This document shows, one piece after another, positions 1 to 9,101 of a stretch of 48,892 nucleotides of DNA (position 1 is its first letter; the number at the start of each line of letters is the position of its first letter). This DNA is from CAWULT01 sp963923455. GTDB lineage: Bacteria; Acidobacteriota; Vicinamibacteria; Vicinamibacterales; UBA2999. The notes under the pieces are model-generated. The model was not told the DNA's origin. It did not search any database and was given only the letters and a program-made list of their open reading frames with translations. Location: positions 1-48,892 of the forward strand of contig CAWULT010000024.1 of assembly GCA_963923455.1 (NCBI GenBank), in the 5' to 3' direction. The translations under genes were made by a program, and so were the position numbers.

Positions 1-5
1 CGCGA

Positions 6-51
6 GCATGCGCCGGACGGAGGTCCCATGAACAGCCTGACCGGCGCATGC
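6..51 (+). promoter_or_regulatory. Inverted repeat enclosing a ribosome site and start codon
   Basis: Arms GCATGCGCCGG (6-16) and CCGGCGCATGC (41-51) are perfect 11-bp reverse complements. The 24-nt loop between them holds the GGAGG ribosome site (about 20-24) and the ATG at 28. In mRNA this would present the ribosome site and AUG in the loop of a GC-rich stem. It could tune translation or serve as a DNA operator; which one is inference. The repeat itself is directly visible. Confidence 0.55.
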
Positions 52-1083
52 GCCGCGGCGGCAGTCGCCGTGCTCGCCTGGACGCCCGCCGCGCACGCCC
101 AGGCGCGCAGTGGCGCAGCGGACCGCACCTACCAGGTGCCACGCACGGCGTGGGGCGATCCCGACATCACCGGCACGTGGCCTGCCAGCGACATGCAGGG
201 CACGCCGCTCGAGCGGCCCACGCAGTTCGGCACCCGCAACACCTACACCGACGAGGAGTACACGCAGCGCGTCGGCGCGAGCCGGCGGCAGGCCGACATC
301 GACGCCGAGACGACCGTGGTGAACCGGCCGCGCACCGACGGGCGCACGGGCATCGGCGCGCCCTCCCACTGGGGCGAGCGCGGCAAGCCGACCCGGCAGA
401 TCTCGATGCTGGTGGATCCGGCGGACGGGCGGCTGCCGGCGATGACGCCCGAGGGCGAGCGACGCGCCAGGGCCATGCGCAGCACTTACTTCCTGGACTT
501 CCCGGACGCCATCGAGGCCCATCCGTTCGAGCAGTTCACCGACCTGGGTCCGTACGACCGCTGCATCACGCGCGGACCGCTCGCCTCGATGCTGCCGACG
601 GCCTACAACATGGGCACGCAGATCTTCCAGGCGCCGGGCCAGGTCGTCATCCAGAACGAGATGATCCACGAAGTGCGCGTGGTGCCCCTCGACGGCCGGC
701 CGCACGTGAGCGGCGTGCTCAGGAGCTACATGGGTGACTCGCGCGGCCGATGGGAGGGCGACACGCTGGTCGTCGAAACCACGAACATGAACGGGAAGGT
801 CGGGCTGACGCGCAACGGCAACACGACGCCGGCGAGCGAGCGGATGCGGATGGTGGAGCGCTTCACCCGCGTGGCGGACGACACGCTGCAGTACGAGGTG
901 ACCATCGACGACCCCGTGGTCTGGACGCGCCCGTGGACGGCGTCGTTGCCGCTTCGACTGCACCCGGAGTACGACATGTTCGAGTACGCGTGCCACGAGG
1001 GCAACTACGGCATGCGGAACTCGCTGAGCGGGGCCAGAGCCGACGAGCGCGCCGGCACGAGCCCCGCACCCTCGGCCCGCTGA
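28..1083 (+). CDS. Secreted CHEGN-family protein (copy 1), function unknown
   Basis: A 351-residue protein starts at an ATG 3 nt after a GGAGGT ribosome site. Residues 1-25 form a signal peptide ending AHAQ, so it is probably periplasmic or outer-membrane associated. Family landmarks are WGDPDITGTW (42-51), LERP (61-64), DPADGRLP (130-137), DRCITRG (177-183), EMIHE (211-215), GRWEGDTLVVET (240-251) and CHEGNYGM (322-329). Five related proteins lie in this window. Two Cys are shared by the members, one in DRC and one in CHEGN, which could form a disulfide (inference). I know of no assigned function. Other copies sit beside a TonB-dependent receptor or each other, so a role in handling an extracellular substrate is plausible but unproven. 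It ends at a strong hairpin. Confidence 0.9.
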   Translation: MNSLTGACAAAAVAVLAWTPAAHAQARSGAADRTYQVPRTAWGDPDITGTWPASDMQGTPLERPTQFGTRNTYTDEEYTQRVGASRRQADIDAETTVVNRPRTDGRTGIGAPSHWGERGKPTRQISMLVDPADGRLPAMTPEGERRARAMRSTYFLDFPDAIEAHPFEQFTDLGPYDRCITRGPLASMLPTAYNMGTQIFQAPGQVVIQNEMIHEVRVVPLDGRPHVSGVLRSYMGDSRGRWEGDTLVVETTNMNGKVGLTRNGNTTPASERMRMVERFTRVADDTLQYEVTIDDPVVWTRPWTASLPLRLHPEYDMFEYACHEGNYGMRNSLSGARADERAGTSPAPSAR

Positions 1084-1133
1084 ACGCGACCTGCCCCGCC
1101 TCGCCGCCGTGATGCCGGCTGACTGACGACGCC

Positions 1134-1169
1134 GGCGTCGCGGCGCGCCCCGGAGGGTGCCGCGACGCC
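1134..1169 (+). terminator. Strong hairpin after the first gene
   Basis: GGCGTCGCGGC (1134-1144) pairs perfectly over 11 bp with GCCGCGACGCC (1159-1169) around a 14-nt loop, 50 bp after the stop at 1083. No T-run follows, so it is either a terminator of the GC-rich type or an mRNA 3'-end stabiliser. The rest of 1084-1242 shows nothing else I can support. Confidence 0.5.
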
Positions 1170-1242
1170 CGCCCGGGCCTGCCCGCCGGACCGGCCGGTT
1201 CAGCTTCCGCCCCGCCTGCCGATTAGGCCTCTGGGGACATCC

Positions 1243-2772
1243 GTGGTCATTGCCGCCATCGTCGCCGCCGGCCTCGCCGCCGTAATCTGCTTCGACCTGA
1301 CGCAGCGCCGGCATGCCATCCTGCGCAACTTCCCCGTCGTGGGGCACTTCCGGTACTGGCTCGAGGCCGTCGGCCCGGAACTGCGGCAGTACATCGTCAC
1401 CAACAACAACGAGGAGCGGCCTTTCAGCCGCGGCCAACGGCGCTGGATCTACGCCTCCTCGAAGCGCCAGAACAACTACTTCGGGTTCGGCTCCGACAAC
1501 GAGCAGGAACAGTCGCCCAACTACGCCATCATCAAGCACAGCGCGTTCCCGCTGGCGACGCCGGTGCCCGGCGATCCCGACTACGACCCGTCCTACGCGA
1601 TCCCGGCGCAGAAGGTGCTCGGTGGCTACCGGGGGCGGCGCCTTGCCTTCAGGCCGGGGTCGGTGGTCAACGTGTCGGGGATGAGCTTCGGGTCGCTGAG
1701 CGCCGCGGCCGTGGAGGCCCTCAATCGAGGCAGCCAGCTCGCCGGGTGCCTGCAGAGCACCGGCGAAGGCGGGCTGTCCCCGTATCACGCAAAGGGTGGC
1801 GACCTCGTCTTCCAGATCGGCACCGGCTACTTCGGGTGTCGCGATCTCGAAGGACGGTTCGAGATGTCGCGCCTCAAGGATCTCGTCGCGCAGCATCCGC
1901 AGGTGAAGGCGATCGAGATCAAGCTGAGCCAGGGCGCCAAGCCCGGGCTCGGTGGCGTGCTGCCGCGGCAGAAGATCACGCCGGAGATCGCGCGCATTCG
2001 CGGCATCGACCCCACACGCGACTGCGTGAGCCCCGCCGCGCACTCGGCCTTCGCCGACGCCAGTTCCATGCTCGACTTCGTGGAGCGTGTCGCCGACGAG
2101 ACGGGCCTGCCCGTGGGCATCAAGTCGGCGGTCGGCGAGATGGCCTTCTGGCAGGACCTCGCACGCCTGATCGCGACGACCGGGCGCGCGGTGGACTTCG
2201 TCGTGGTCGACGGCGGCGAGGGCGGCACCGGCGCGGGGCCGCTGGTCTTCGTCGATCACGTCGGGCTGCCCTTCAAGGTCGGCTTCAGCCGCGTGCAGCG
2301 CGCGTTCGCCGAGTACGGTCTCGACGAGCGCCTCGTCTTCGTCGGGTCCGGGCGGCTGGGGTTTCCCGACGCCGCGCTCGTCGCGTTCGCGCTCGGCTGC
2401 GACATGGTGAACGTCGGGCGCGAAGCCTTGATGGCGATCGGGTGCATCCAGGCCCAGAAGTGCCACACGAACCACTGCCCGACCGGCGTCGCCACGCAGA
2501 ATCGCTGGCTGAGCCGCGGGCTCGATCCCTCCGACAAGTCCGTGCGCCTGGCGAACTACATGACCACGCTCCGGAAGGACCTGCTCGCGCTCAGTCACGC
2601 GTGCGGCGTCGCGCACCCCGCGTCGGTGTCGCCGGACCGGATCGAGATCCTCGACGGCCGCTTCGGCACGGCGTCGCTGGCCGAACTGCTCGGCGGCCGG
2701 GGGCGCGGCCTCGGGTGGGACGTCGAACGGGCGTCGGTGCCGGTGCCGATCGCTCGCGGCATCAGGCGATAG
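1243..2772 (+). CDS. FMN-binding glutamate synthase family protein
   Basis: A 509-residue protein corresponds to the FMN/iron-sulfur central domain of glutamate synthase, without the amidotransferase domain. A GTG start gives a hydrophobic N-terminal anchor (residues 1-17), as in other stand-alone members. Visible landmarks are GEGGLSPYHAKGGD (174-187), QIGTGYFGC (191-199), IKLSQGAKPG (226-235) and GGEGGTGAGP (324-333). The 3Fe-4S cysteine pattern is at C401, C407 and C412, followed by PTGVATQ. Family knowledge: this domain makes glutamate from 2-oxoglutarate and ammonia in GOGAT. Stand-alone membrane-anchored versions are often of unknown substrate, and this one has no gltD partner nearby, so I would not call it functional GOGAT. 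The gene ends 6 bp from the convergent molybdopterin gene. Confidence 0.9.
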   Translation: MVIAAIVAAGLAAVICFDLTQRRHAILRNFPVVGHFRYWLEAVGPELRQYIVTNNNEERPFSRGQRRWIYASSKRQNNYFGFGSDNEQEQSPNYAIIKHSAFPLATPVPGDPDYDPSYAIPAQKVLGGYRGRRLAFRPGSVVNVSGMSFGSLSAAAVEALNRGSQLAGCLQSTGEGGLSPYHAKGGDLVFQIGTGYFGCRDLEGRFEMSRLKDLVAQHPQVKAIEIKLSQGAKPGLGGVLPRQKITPEIARIRGIDPTRDCVSPAAHSAFADASSMLDFVERVADETGLPVGIKSAVGEMAFWQDLARLIATTGRAVDFVVVDGGEGGTGAGPLVFVDHVGLPFKVGFSRVQRAFAEYGLDERLVFVGSGRLGFPDAALVAFALGCDMVNVGREALMAIGCIQAQKCHTNHCPTGVATQNRWLSRGLDPSDKSVRLANYMTTLRKDLLALSHACGVAHPASVSPDRIEILDGRFGTASLAELLGGRGRGLGWDVERASVPVPIARGIRR

Positions 2773-2778
2773 CCGCGC

Positions 2779-3540
2779 TCAGATGCCGGCGTACCAGGAG
2801 TACCCGAGCTCCGGCGAGACCGAACCGAGGCCGGCCCCGAACGGCGCGAGGCTGTCGGTGAGGGTGAGACGGGCGAGGTACTTGATGCTCTTGTACCCGA
2901 GCTGGCGCGGCACGCGCAGGCGCAGTGGCGCCCCGTGGCCGGTGTCGAGGGCCGCGCCGTTCATCCCGTCAGCGAGCAGCGTCTGCCCGTGCCAGGCTTC
3001 GGCCAGGTCCAGACTGTCCCACCACTCCGGGTCCATCGAGAACACCACGACGTAGCGGGCCTGCGGCAGCACGCCCACCTGGGCCAGCACCGACGCCAGC
3101 GGCACGCCCGTCCACTCCGCGATGTACGACCAGCCCTCCTCGCAGGCAAGGTGCGTGATCTGGCTGCGGCGCGGGAACCGGTGCCGCAGGTCGTCGAGCG
3201 ACAGCGACGCGGGCCGCGCCACGAGTCCGTCGACCCGCAGCCGCCAGTCGGCGAACCCGCCGGCCTCGAGCCGCCCGTAGTCCTCGCCGGGCGGCGGGTT
3301 GCCGTTGACCGGCGCCGACCGGGAGATGTCGGCGCGCGTGAACTCCCGCGCGTGGGCGCCGCCCGACAGCAGCAGCCGGTGCGACGCGTAGGTCAGCGTC
3401 TCACCGAGGCCGAACAGCCCGCCGTGATCGGGAGGAATCCAGCCGAGCCGATTCGCCGCGGCGGCACCTCCGGCAAGCCCCGCGGCTCCAGTCCCCGCGC
3501 CCAGCAGGTAGCGCAGCAGCCGCCGGCGTGACAGGGTCAT
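2779..3540 (-). CDS. Tat-exported molybdopterin-dependent oxidoreductase (MsrP/sulfite-oxidase fold)
   Basis: A 253-residue protein of the oxidoreductase molybdopterin-binding family. The ATG at 3540 overlaps the upstream cytochrome b stop by ATGA, which decides the start. A further 60 codons are open upstream but have shadow-like composition. Residues 4-11 (SRRRLLRY) followed by a hydrophobic Gly/Ala stretch make a Tat signal. C133 in HLACEEGWS fits the Cys ligand of the molybdenum. GHGAPLRLRVPRQLGYKSIKYL-type residues (201-222) fit the pterin site of the YedY/MsrP class; the run ends in KSIKYL. With its overlapping cytochrome b partner it probably forms a membrane-coupled periplasmic redox pair drawing electrons from quinol, as MsrPQ does. 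The substrate cannot be read from sequence. Confidence 0.88.
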   Translation of the reverse strand: MTLSRRRLLRYLLGAGTGAAGLAGGAAAANRLGWIPPDHGGLFGLGETLTYASHRLLLSGGAHAREFTRADISRSAPVNGNPPPGEDYGRLEAGGFADWRLRVDGLVARPASLSLDDLRHRFPRRSQITHLACEEGWSYIAEWTGVPLASVLAQVGVLPQARYVVVFSMDPEWWDSLDLAEAWHGQTLLADGMNGAALDTGHGAPLRLRVPRQLGYKSIKYLARLTLTDSLAPFGAGLGSVSPELGYSWYAGI

Positions 3541-4172
3541 CCGGCCACCACCCTCCGGCGCGGCCGGCCGACCGTCATCGCCGTCATCTGGCGCACGAAG
3601 CCGGCGCGCCACACCATCAGCACGTGCCCGGCCGCGAACAGCACCAGCAGGCACGCGCCGGCGAAGTGCAGCGTGCGCGCCGACTGCTGCCCGCCGAAAC
3701 CGCCCACCAGCCACGGCCACACCGCCGCCAGCGCCGGCGACATGGCCAGCCCCGTCGCCACCATTGCGGGCGCGAGCCCCAGCACCACCCCCACGTAGGC
3801 ACGGCGCTGCAGCCAGCCGTAGTGCGCCGCGGCGGCGATGCCTCCACGCCGGAGGGCCGGCACCACGTACCCGGCCCCCGTGAATACGAACAGCCAGGCG
3901 CTCAGGAAGTGCAGCGAACGCCCCCAGCCACTCTGCCCCGTGAGCAGCGTCGGCAGCGGCAGGTCGACGAGCGAGGGTGTCTCGATGTTGCCCACCTCAC
4001 CCCAGTAGAGCCGGGGGTGTGCGAGCAGGATGGCGACGCCGCTGACGCACAGGAGCACGAACAGCCCGGTGTGCAGCCAGTGGGTCACGCGCACGCCGAG
4101 CGGATGCGCGGGGTCGACTGCAGGCGCCGCGGCACGCACGCCGCCGGCCTCGAGTGGCATGGTGAGCGCCAT
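3537..4172 (-). CDS. Cytochrome b561-type membrane subunit
   Basis: A 211-residue integral membrane protein has about four hydrophobic helices and histidines placed as b-haem ligands: H31 and H34 (VTHWLHTG), H88 (GRSLHFLSAWLFVF), and a last helix with two histidines about 15 residues apart (RTLHFAG and AAGHVLM). This matches the cytochrome b561/formate-dehydrogenase gamma type that passes electrons between quinone and a periplasmic enzyme. It directly precedes and overlaps (ATGA) the Tat-exported molybdopterin enzyme, so the two are almost certainly co-translated partners. The start could be ATG 4172 or M5 at 4160. A TAGGAT box overlaps the first ATG (4171-4176), which would favour the shorter form if it is a real -10. 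Confidence 0.87.
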   Translation of the reverse strand: MALTMPLEAGGVRAAAPAVDPAHPLGVRVTHWLHTGLFVLLCVSGVAILLAHPRLYWGEVGNIETPSLVDLPLPTLLTGQSGWGRSLHFLSAWLFVFTGAGYVVPALRRGGIAAAAHYGWLQRRAYVGVVLGLAPAMVATGLAMSPALAAVWPWLVGGFGGQQSARTLHFAGACLLVLFAAGHVLMVWRAGFVRQMTAMTVGRPRRRVVAG

Positions 4173-4200
4173 CCTAGCAGGAACCCGCGCGGCGAGACGA

Positions 4201-6024
4201 TCAGTCGACGCCGAACACCAGCAGCACGTTCCCTGGCAGTCCGAACGTGCCGCCGTAGCCCGAGTTCACGAACACGAGCCCGCCGGCGACGATGGGTCCC
4301 GCCCCGTCCATGCTGCCGCCCCGTGCCGTCACGCCGTTGACCGTCGTGACCTCGCTCCGGGTATCGACCTGCCAGATCAGGCTCCCGTCGTCGGCCGCGT
4401 AGGCACGCAGGCCGCCGTCCTGCGAGCCCGACAGCACCGCACCGGGAATCGCCGTGACGGCAGCGCCCTGCGACGGGTTGCACTCGCGGCTGAGCGCACC
4501 GCACAGCGCCGGCTCCGCCGCCCTGCGCCACGCGACGGCGCCCGTATCGAGCCGCAGCGCGACGATGCCCCCCGGGGTCTTCGACTGGAAATCGTTGATG
4601 CCGACGTAGACCTGGCGGCCGTCGACGGCGACGCCCCACTGTCCTCCGCGCCCGCTGCCCTGCCCGATGCGCTGCTGCCAGACGATGGCGCCGCCCTTGT
4701 CGGGATCGAGCGCCCACGTCATGCCGGACTTCTGCGGCACCACGAGCACCTCGCGGCCGCCGACGGCGACGAGCGTTGGCGAGGCTGCGAAGTCGTGGTC
4801 CGGGCCGAGGGTCGGCGGACAGTTCGAGCCGTCGGGGTTCGAGGGCCGGCAGCCAAGGGTCCAGCTGTCGTTGGCCGTGAGCTGATGGGCCCACCGCACG
4901 CGGCCGGTGCGCACGTCGAGTGCGAGGATGGCGTCCGTCGTCGGCTGCGGCGGATCCGCGTAGCCGTTGCCGGTGCCGACGTAGACGACACCGCGCTTGG
5001 CGTCGACGGTCGGCGCGGACCAGATGCCGCCGCCGGCGGGGCCCCACTGCGCCACACCCGCGGCGTTCCTGCCCCGCGACTGGCGCTCGCCGATCGTGTA
5101 GGTCTTCCACGCGACCGCGCCGGTGTTCGCGTCGAGGGCGAGCAGGCTCCCACGGAACGTGCAGCACTCGTACTGCGGCCTCCCGCCCTGCACCTCCTCG
5201 TTGAGTCCCTGCACCGGCACGAAGATGCGGCCGTCGTGGTACGCGAGTGCGCCGGTCACCGCGGCCAGCGGATGGTCGTCGACCCTGCGCGTCCAGATCT
5301 CGCGGCCCGTGGCCGCGTCCACCGCGTAGGCGTTCGCCCGCAGGTCGCCGAAATACACCGCCCAGCCCGACCCGCCGGCGGCCGGCCGATAGGGCGCCAC
5401 CGTCAGCGCGGTCCGCACGCCGGCCTGCGCGCGGAAGGACCAGTGCGCGCACCCGGTCCGCGGATCCAGTGCGTGGACGTCACCCGTGTCGCTGGCGACG
5501 AACAGGCGGTTGCCCACGAGCGCCGGCTGCGCCCGGGCCGACGTCGCGTCCGCGTAGCCAAAGGCCCACTTCAGCTTCAGTCGAGGCAGGTCGGCGGCTG
5601 TCAGGCCGCCGTCCTTGGCGAACCGCGCGTTGGCTGCCCCATTCCCCCACCCGTTCCAGTCACCCGGGGCGGCCTCGCCGCGAAACGGCGGGGTCGATCG
5701 GCACGCGGTGACCGTGGCGCCAGGGGCCGTCGTACGCAGCGGGCGACCGCCGAGGAACTCGGCGACGGCCCGGCGCTCCGCGTCGTTGAGCGGCGCCGCC
5801 TGAATCCGCATCTTGCCGTTCAGCAGCGCGTTGAGAATCGCTTCCGGGTTGTAGCGCCGCAGCGCCGCGATACCCGGGGCGTTCGCCGGCTGATCGGCCT
5901 CCGTGGCGCCGTGGCACGACGCACAACTGGCCGTGAACGCTGCCGCGCCATCCTGCGCGGCGGCCTGGGACGATGCTGCGGCGACGAGCGCCGCGGCACC
6001 GAGAAGCACGCTGAGGTACCGCAT
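4201..6024 (-). CDS. Cytochrome c - PQQ beta-propeller dehydrogenase
   Basis: A 607-residue exported quinohaemoprotein-like dehydrogenase. The ATG at 6024 follows a GGGGAG ribosome site and opens a signal peptide (about 1-24), so I prefer it to the upstream in-frame ATG at 6063. A single c-haem site CASCH lies at residues 34-38, before the propeller. The rest shows PQQ/WD-like blades with ALDxxTGxxxW repeats, for example ALDPRTGCAHW, AVDAATGREIW, ALDANTGAVAW and ALDVRTGRVRW. This order, haem first and propeller second, resembles polyvinyl-alcohol-dehydrogenase-like proteins. It likely oxidises an alcohol or sugar and passes electrons to its own haem. It lies 28 bp upstream of the cytochrome b/molybdopterin pair on the same strand, so the three may share a transcript. 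Confidence 0.88.
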   Translation of the reverse strand: MRYLSVLLGAAALVAAASSQAAAQDGAAAFTASCASCHGATEADQPANAPGIAALRRYNPEAILNALLNGKMRIQAAPLNDAERRAVAEFLGGRPLRTTAPGATVTACRSTPPFRGEAAPGDWNGWGNGAANARFAKDGGLTAADLPRLKLKWAFGYADATSARAQPALVGNRLFVASDTGDVHALDPRTGCAHWSFRAQAGVRTALTVAPYRPAAGGSGWAVYFGDLRANAYAVDAATGREIWTRRVDDHPLAAVTGALAYHDGRIFVPVQGLNEEVQGGRPQYECCTFRGSLLALDANTGAVAWKTYTIGERQSRGRNAAGVAQWGPAGGGIWSAPTVDAKRGVVYVGTGNGYADPPQPTTDAILALDVRTGRVRWAHQLTANDSWTLGCRPSNPDGSNCPPTLGPDHDFAASPTLVAVGGREVLVVPQKSGMTWALDPDKGGAIVWQQRIGQGSGRGGQWGVAVDGRQVYVGINDFQSKTPGGIVALRLDTGAVAWRRAAEPALCGALSRECNPSQGAAVTAIPGAVLSGSQDGGLRAYAADDGSLIWQVDTRSEVTTVNGVTARGGSMDGAGPIVAGGLVFVNSGYGGTFGLPGNVLLVFGVD

Positions 6025-6115
6025 CGAGTCTCCCCGCACACGAGCCTGCCCGGCCCGTGCCACCGGACGACTGTAGAGGACGTCGCCGCCGTAGACAAGC
6101 CCGATGCGGAAGGCG

Positions 6116-9058
6116 TCAGAAGTCGACCTGGACGCCGAACTTGACCAGGCGCCCCTGCAGGATCTGGAGCGGCCGCTGCCAGGCCGCCCCGAACGTGTTG
6201 TTGAGCGCGAGCACCGGGCTTGCGTTCAGCAGGTTGTACAGGTCCACGTTGGCCTGCAGGCGCATCGACGATCCGGCCCGGAACACGCGGCTCGCCCGGA
6301 AGTCGACCTGATGGAGACGGCCCGCGTACGTCGTGCCCGGCTTGATGAGCGGCACCGTGGCGTTGCCGGTGGCGAGCGGGCGGCCCAGCGAGCCCTGCAC
6401 CTCCGCGCTCGAGTAGGCGCGAGCCGCGGTGATCTCCGGGCCGGGCAGGCTCTGATACGTGGCGCTCGTCTGCAGGCCCCACGGCAGCGGCAGGACGCCG
6501 AGCAGCTTCACCTGCGTCTGGAAGGGCGGCGTGACGTCGCAGTTGAGAAGTTGCTGCGGCGAGTCCACGGTGAAGCAGTTGTTCGTCGCGACACGGCCCG
6601 TGCTGGTGCCGCCCTGCAGCACGACACCCCGCGCCAGGCGGAGGTTCAGACTGACGTCGACCCCGTTGTAGACCTCACGCTGCGTGCCGAACTCACTCGA
6701 CAGCCCAATCACGTTGTTCTGCGCGACGATGCGGTTCGCGTCGTAGAGGCCGCACACCTGGTACCCTCCTCCACCGGGGAGCCGGCTGTCCTGCGGCGCC
6801 GTGACGCAGTAGGGCGAGAAGTCCGCGGGCGTGATGTTCAGGTTGTCGGTGGCCAGGAAGTTGCCGTACCAGCGCCGGAAGTAGCCGGCGTTCAACGCCA
6901 CTCGCGAGGCGAGTTCGTGCTGCACCGAGGCGGTGGCCTCCCAGTTGTACCCTCGGGTCGTCAGCGCCTCATCCGAGTAGCGCTGCGTGGGATTGGTGGC
7001 GCCGAAGTTCGACGGGCTGATGCCGCCGCACTCGCCGTTGGCGCCCGGGACGAGCAGGTCGCAGTCGGGCGCGAAGTTGCCGCGGCGCGGATCGCCCACC
7101 GGGTAGAAGGCGTCGTTCCAGCTGCGAGTGGCGCTCGTCACGATCGCGGCGGCGGGATTGGCCCGCCGGGTGAACGTCGTGAGGTTCGGGCCCTCCAGGT
7201 AGCGGCCGATGTTCGCCTTGACCGCAGTGCGGCCGTTGCCGAACACGTCCATCGACAGGCCGAGCCGCGGCGAGACGTTCTTCCAGTTCGGCACGTCCTC
7301 GACCTTCGGGAACACGACGTTGCGGCCCGGCACCAGCGGACCCGGCCCTTCGCGCTGCTCGGGCACGTACGAGTTCAGGTAGTCGAAGCGGACGCCTGCG
7401 TTGACCGTGAAGCGCTGCACGCGCCACTGGTCCTGGGCGAACAGCCCGACGTTCGCCTTCGTGGTCTCGTAGAACTCGAGCGGCGTCGCAAACTGCGTGA
7501 TCTGCGCGGGCACGCCGTTGCGCAACTGCAGCGTGACGCCGTCGTTGGCCACGTCCTGCGTCGTCCACGCCCAGGCGTGCTGGAACGTCAGTCCCACCTT
7601 GGCCGTGTGCGACCCCGTCACGTACGACGTGGCGAAGCGCATGTTGTACTGATAGGTCGCGTTGTGCCCGTAGGGCGACGACAGGTTGCCCCACGACAGC
7701 CCCGTGCCGAGGTCGCGCCACGGCACGTCGCGGGCCGTCACTCCGTCTGGCGTCTGCAGCCGGAACTGGAAGTCCTTGGCCGCGTACGCCCACCCGGACT
7801 CGAACAGCAGCCGGCTCGTCCACGGGGCGCTCCAGCCTGCCTGCGTCAACCGGCTCGGGTCGGCGTAGTAGTTGATCGTCGCCTCCGGCGCCTGCGTCCG
7901 GTTGGTCGCCGACTGCGTGTAGAAGTGATCGCGGATCTGTCGTGCGTGCTGGTGCTGGAAGCTCACCTTGTTCCGCGGCGTCGCCTGCAGCGTCAGGCGC
8001 AGGCTGGCGTTCCAGTCCTTGTCGCCCTCATACGCGGGGCGGCTCCGATCCTGCTGGTTGATCCACGGCACGGTGCTGTTGTTGTAGAAGAGGCCAGCCA
8101 TGTACTGGTTCGTCTCCCACTTGCGGTAGGCACCGTAGAACCACAGCCTGTCCGTCTTGATCGGGCCGCCGATGGCGGGGTTGACGTCGTAGATGTAGTT
8201 GACCCTGTCCACGGTCTGCAACCCGCGACCAATGAGGTCGTCGTTGAGGTTGGAGCTCTGCAACGTGTCGTTGGTGAACGCAGAGAAGAAGAACCCCTCG
8301 AACGTGTTGCCGCCATCCTTCGGAATGACGTTGCCGCGAATGCCGCCGAGCTCGCTCTCGGCCGACAGGCCGGCCGTCTCGAGGCTGACCTCCCGGACGG
8401 TCGCGTCGTTGATCGAGACGGCCACGAAGCTGCCACCCCGGCCGGCGCCGTTGTTGTAGTACATGCCGTCGTAGAGCAGCGTCTGCTCGAACAGGCGGCT
8501 GCCGTGGATGGCCATCGCCGCCGACCCGTACTGCGTGCCGCCCACGTCCTGGCTGTTGGTCGTGACGCCGGGAATCAGGGCGCCGAGCGCGACGACCGAC
8601 TTGGTGCCCACGGGGATGGCGTCGATCACGTCCCGCGTCATCACGCGCTGCTGCACGACGTTCTGCACGTCGACGGCCGGGGCTTCGCCGGTGACGGTCA
8701 CCGTCTCCTCGAGGCCGCCGACCCGCATCTCGGCGTTCACCGTCGCGGTGAACGACGAGGTCAGCTCGATGCCCTCGCGCTTGACCGTGGTGAAGCCGGG
8801 CAGCGTGAAGGTCACCGAGTACACGCCGGGGCGCAGGTTGATCACGCTGAACCGGCCGGCTCCATCGGTCACCGCCGTCCGCACCTTCTCGATGAGGGCC
8901 GGGCTGGCCGCCTCCACGGTGACACCGGGCATCACGGCCCCGCTGGCGTCGCGCACCTCACCGGCGATGCCGCTGCCGCTCTGGGCGCGCGCGATGGTCG
9001 TGAACCCGAGCAGCACCAGGATCGATGCAAGTGCGGTCGTCAGGCAGCGATGTGCCAT
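6116..9058 (-). CDS. TonB-dependent receptor, Oar-like (copy 1)
   Basis: A 980-residue outer-membrane receptor. The ATG at 9058 follows a GGAGGA ribosome site, and a signal peptide ends near residue 25 (IARAQ). Residues about 28-110 form a carboxypeptidase-regulatory-like domain (AGEVRDASGAVMPGV, LRPGVYSVTFTLPGF). A plug domain follows after VTGEAPAVDVQ, and then a long beta-barrel ends in aromatic Phe (VKFGVQVDF), as expected for outer-membrane insertion. The length and architecture are typical of the many such receptors in Acidobacteriota. Ligand unknown. A CHEGN-family gene ends 43 bp upstream on the same strand, and dehydrogenases flank it, suggesting import or sensing of an oxidisable substrate (inference). 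Its N-terminal module is nearly identical to that of the second receptor at 31.9-34.9 kb. Confidence 0.93.
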   Translation of the reverse strand: MAHRCLTTALASILVLLGFTTIARAQSGSGIAGEVRDASGAVMPGVTVEAASPALIEKVRTAVTDGAGRFSVINLRPGVYSVTFTLPGFTTVKREGIELTSSFTATVNAEMRVGGLEETVTVTGEAPAVDVQNVVQQRVMTRDVIDAIPVGTKSVVALGALIPGVTTNSQDVGGTQYGSAAMAIHGSRLFEQTLLYDGMYYNNGAGRGGSFVAVSINDATVREVSLETAGLSAESELGGIRGNVIPKDGGNTFEGFFFSAFTNDTLQSSNLNDDLIGRGLQTVDRVNYIYDVNPAIGGPIKTDRLWFYGAYRKWETNQYMAGLFYNNSTVPWINQQDRSRPAYEGDKDWNASLRLTLQATPRNKVSFQHQHARQIRDHFYTQSATNRTQAPEATINYYADPSRLTQAGWSAPWTSRLLFESGWAYAAKDFQFRLQTPDGVTARDVPWRDLGTGLSWGNLSSPYGHNATYQYNMRFATSYVTGSHTAKVGLTFQHAWAWTTQDVANDGVTLQLRNGVPAQITQFATPLEFYETTKANVGLFAQDQWRVQRFTVNAGVRFDYLNSYVPEQREGPGPLVPGRNVVFPKVEDVPNWKNVSPRLGLSMDVFGNGRTAVKANIGRYLEGPNLTTFTRRANPAAAIVTSATRSWNDAFYPVGDPRRGNFAPDCDLLVPGANGECGGISPSNFGATNPTQRYSDEALTTRGYNWEATASVQHELASRVALNAGYFRRWYGNFLATDNLNITPADFSPYCVTAPQDSRLPGGGGYQVCGLYDANRIVAQNNVIGLSSEFGTQREVYNGVDVSLNLRLARGVVLQGGTSTGRVATNNCFTVDSPQQLLNCDVTPPFQTQVKLLGVLPLPWGLQTSATYQSLPGPEITAARAYSSAEVQGSLGRPLATGNATVPLIKPGTTYAGRLHQVDFRASRVFRAGSSMRLQANVDLYNLLNASPVLALNNTFGAAWQRPLQILQGRLVKFGVQVDF

Positions 9059-9101
9059 GCAGTCTCCTCCAACGTGGGTGTCGGGCGATTGGACAGGGTG
9101 G

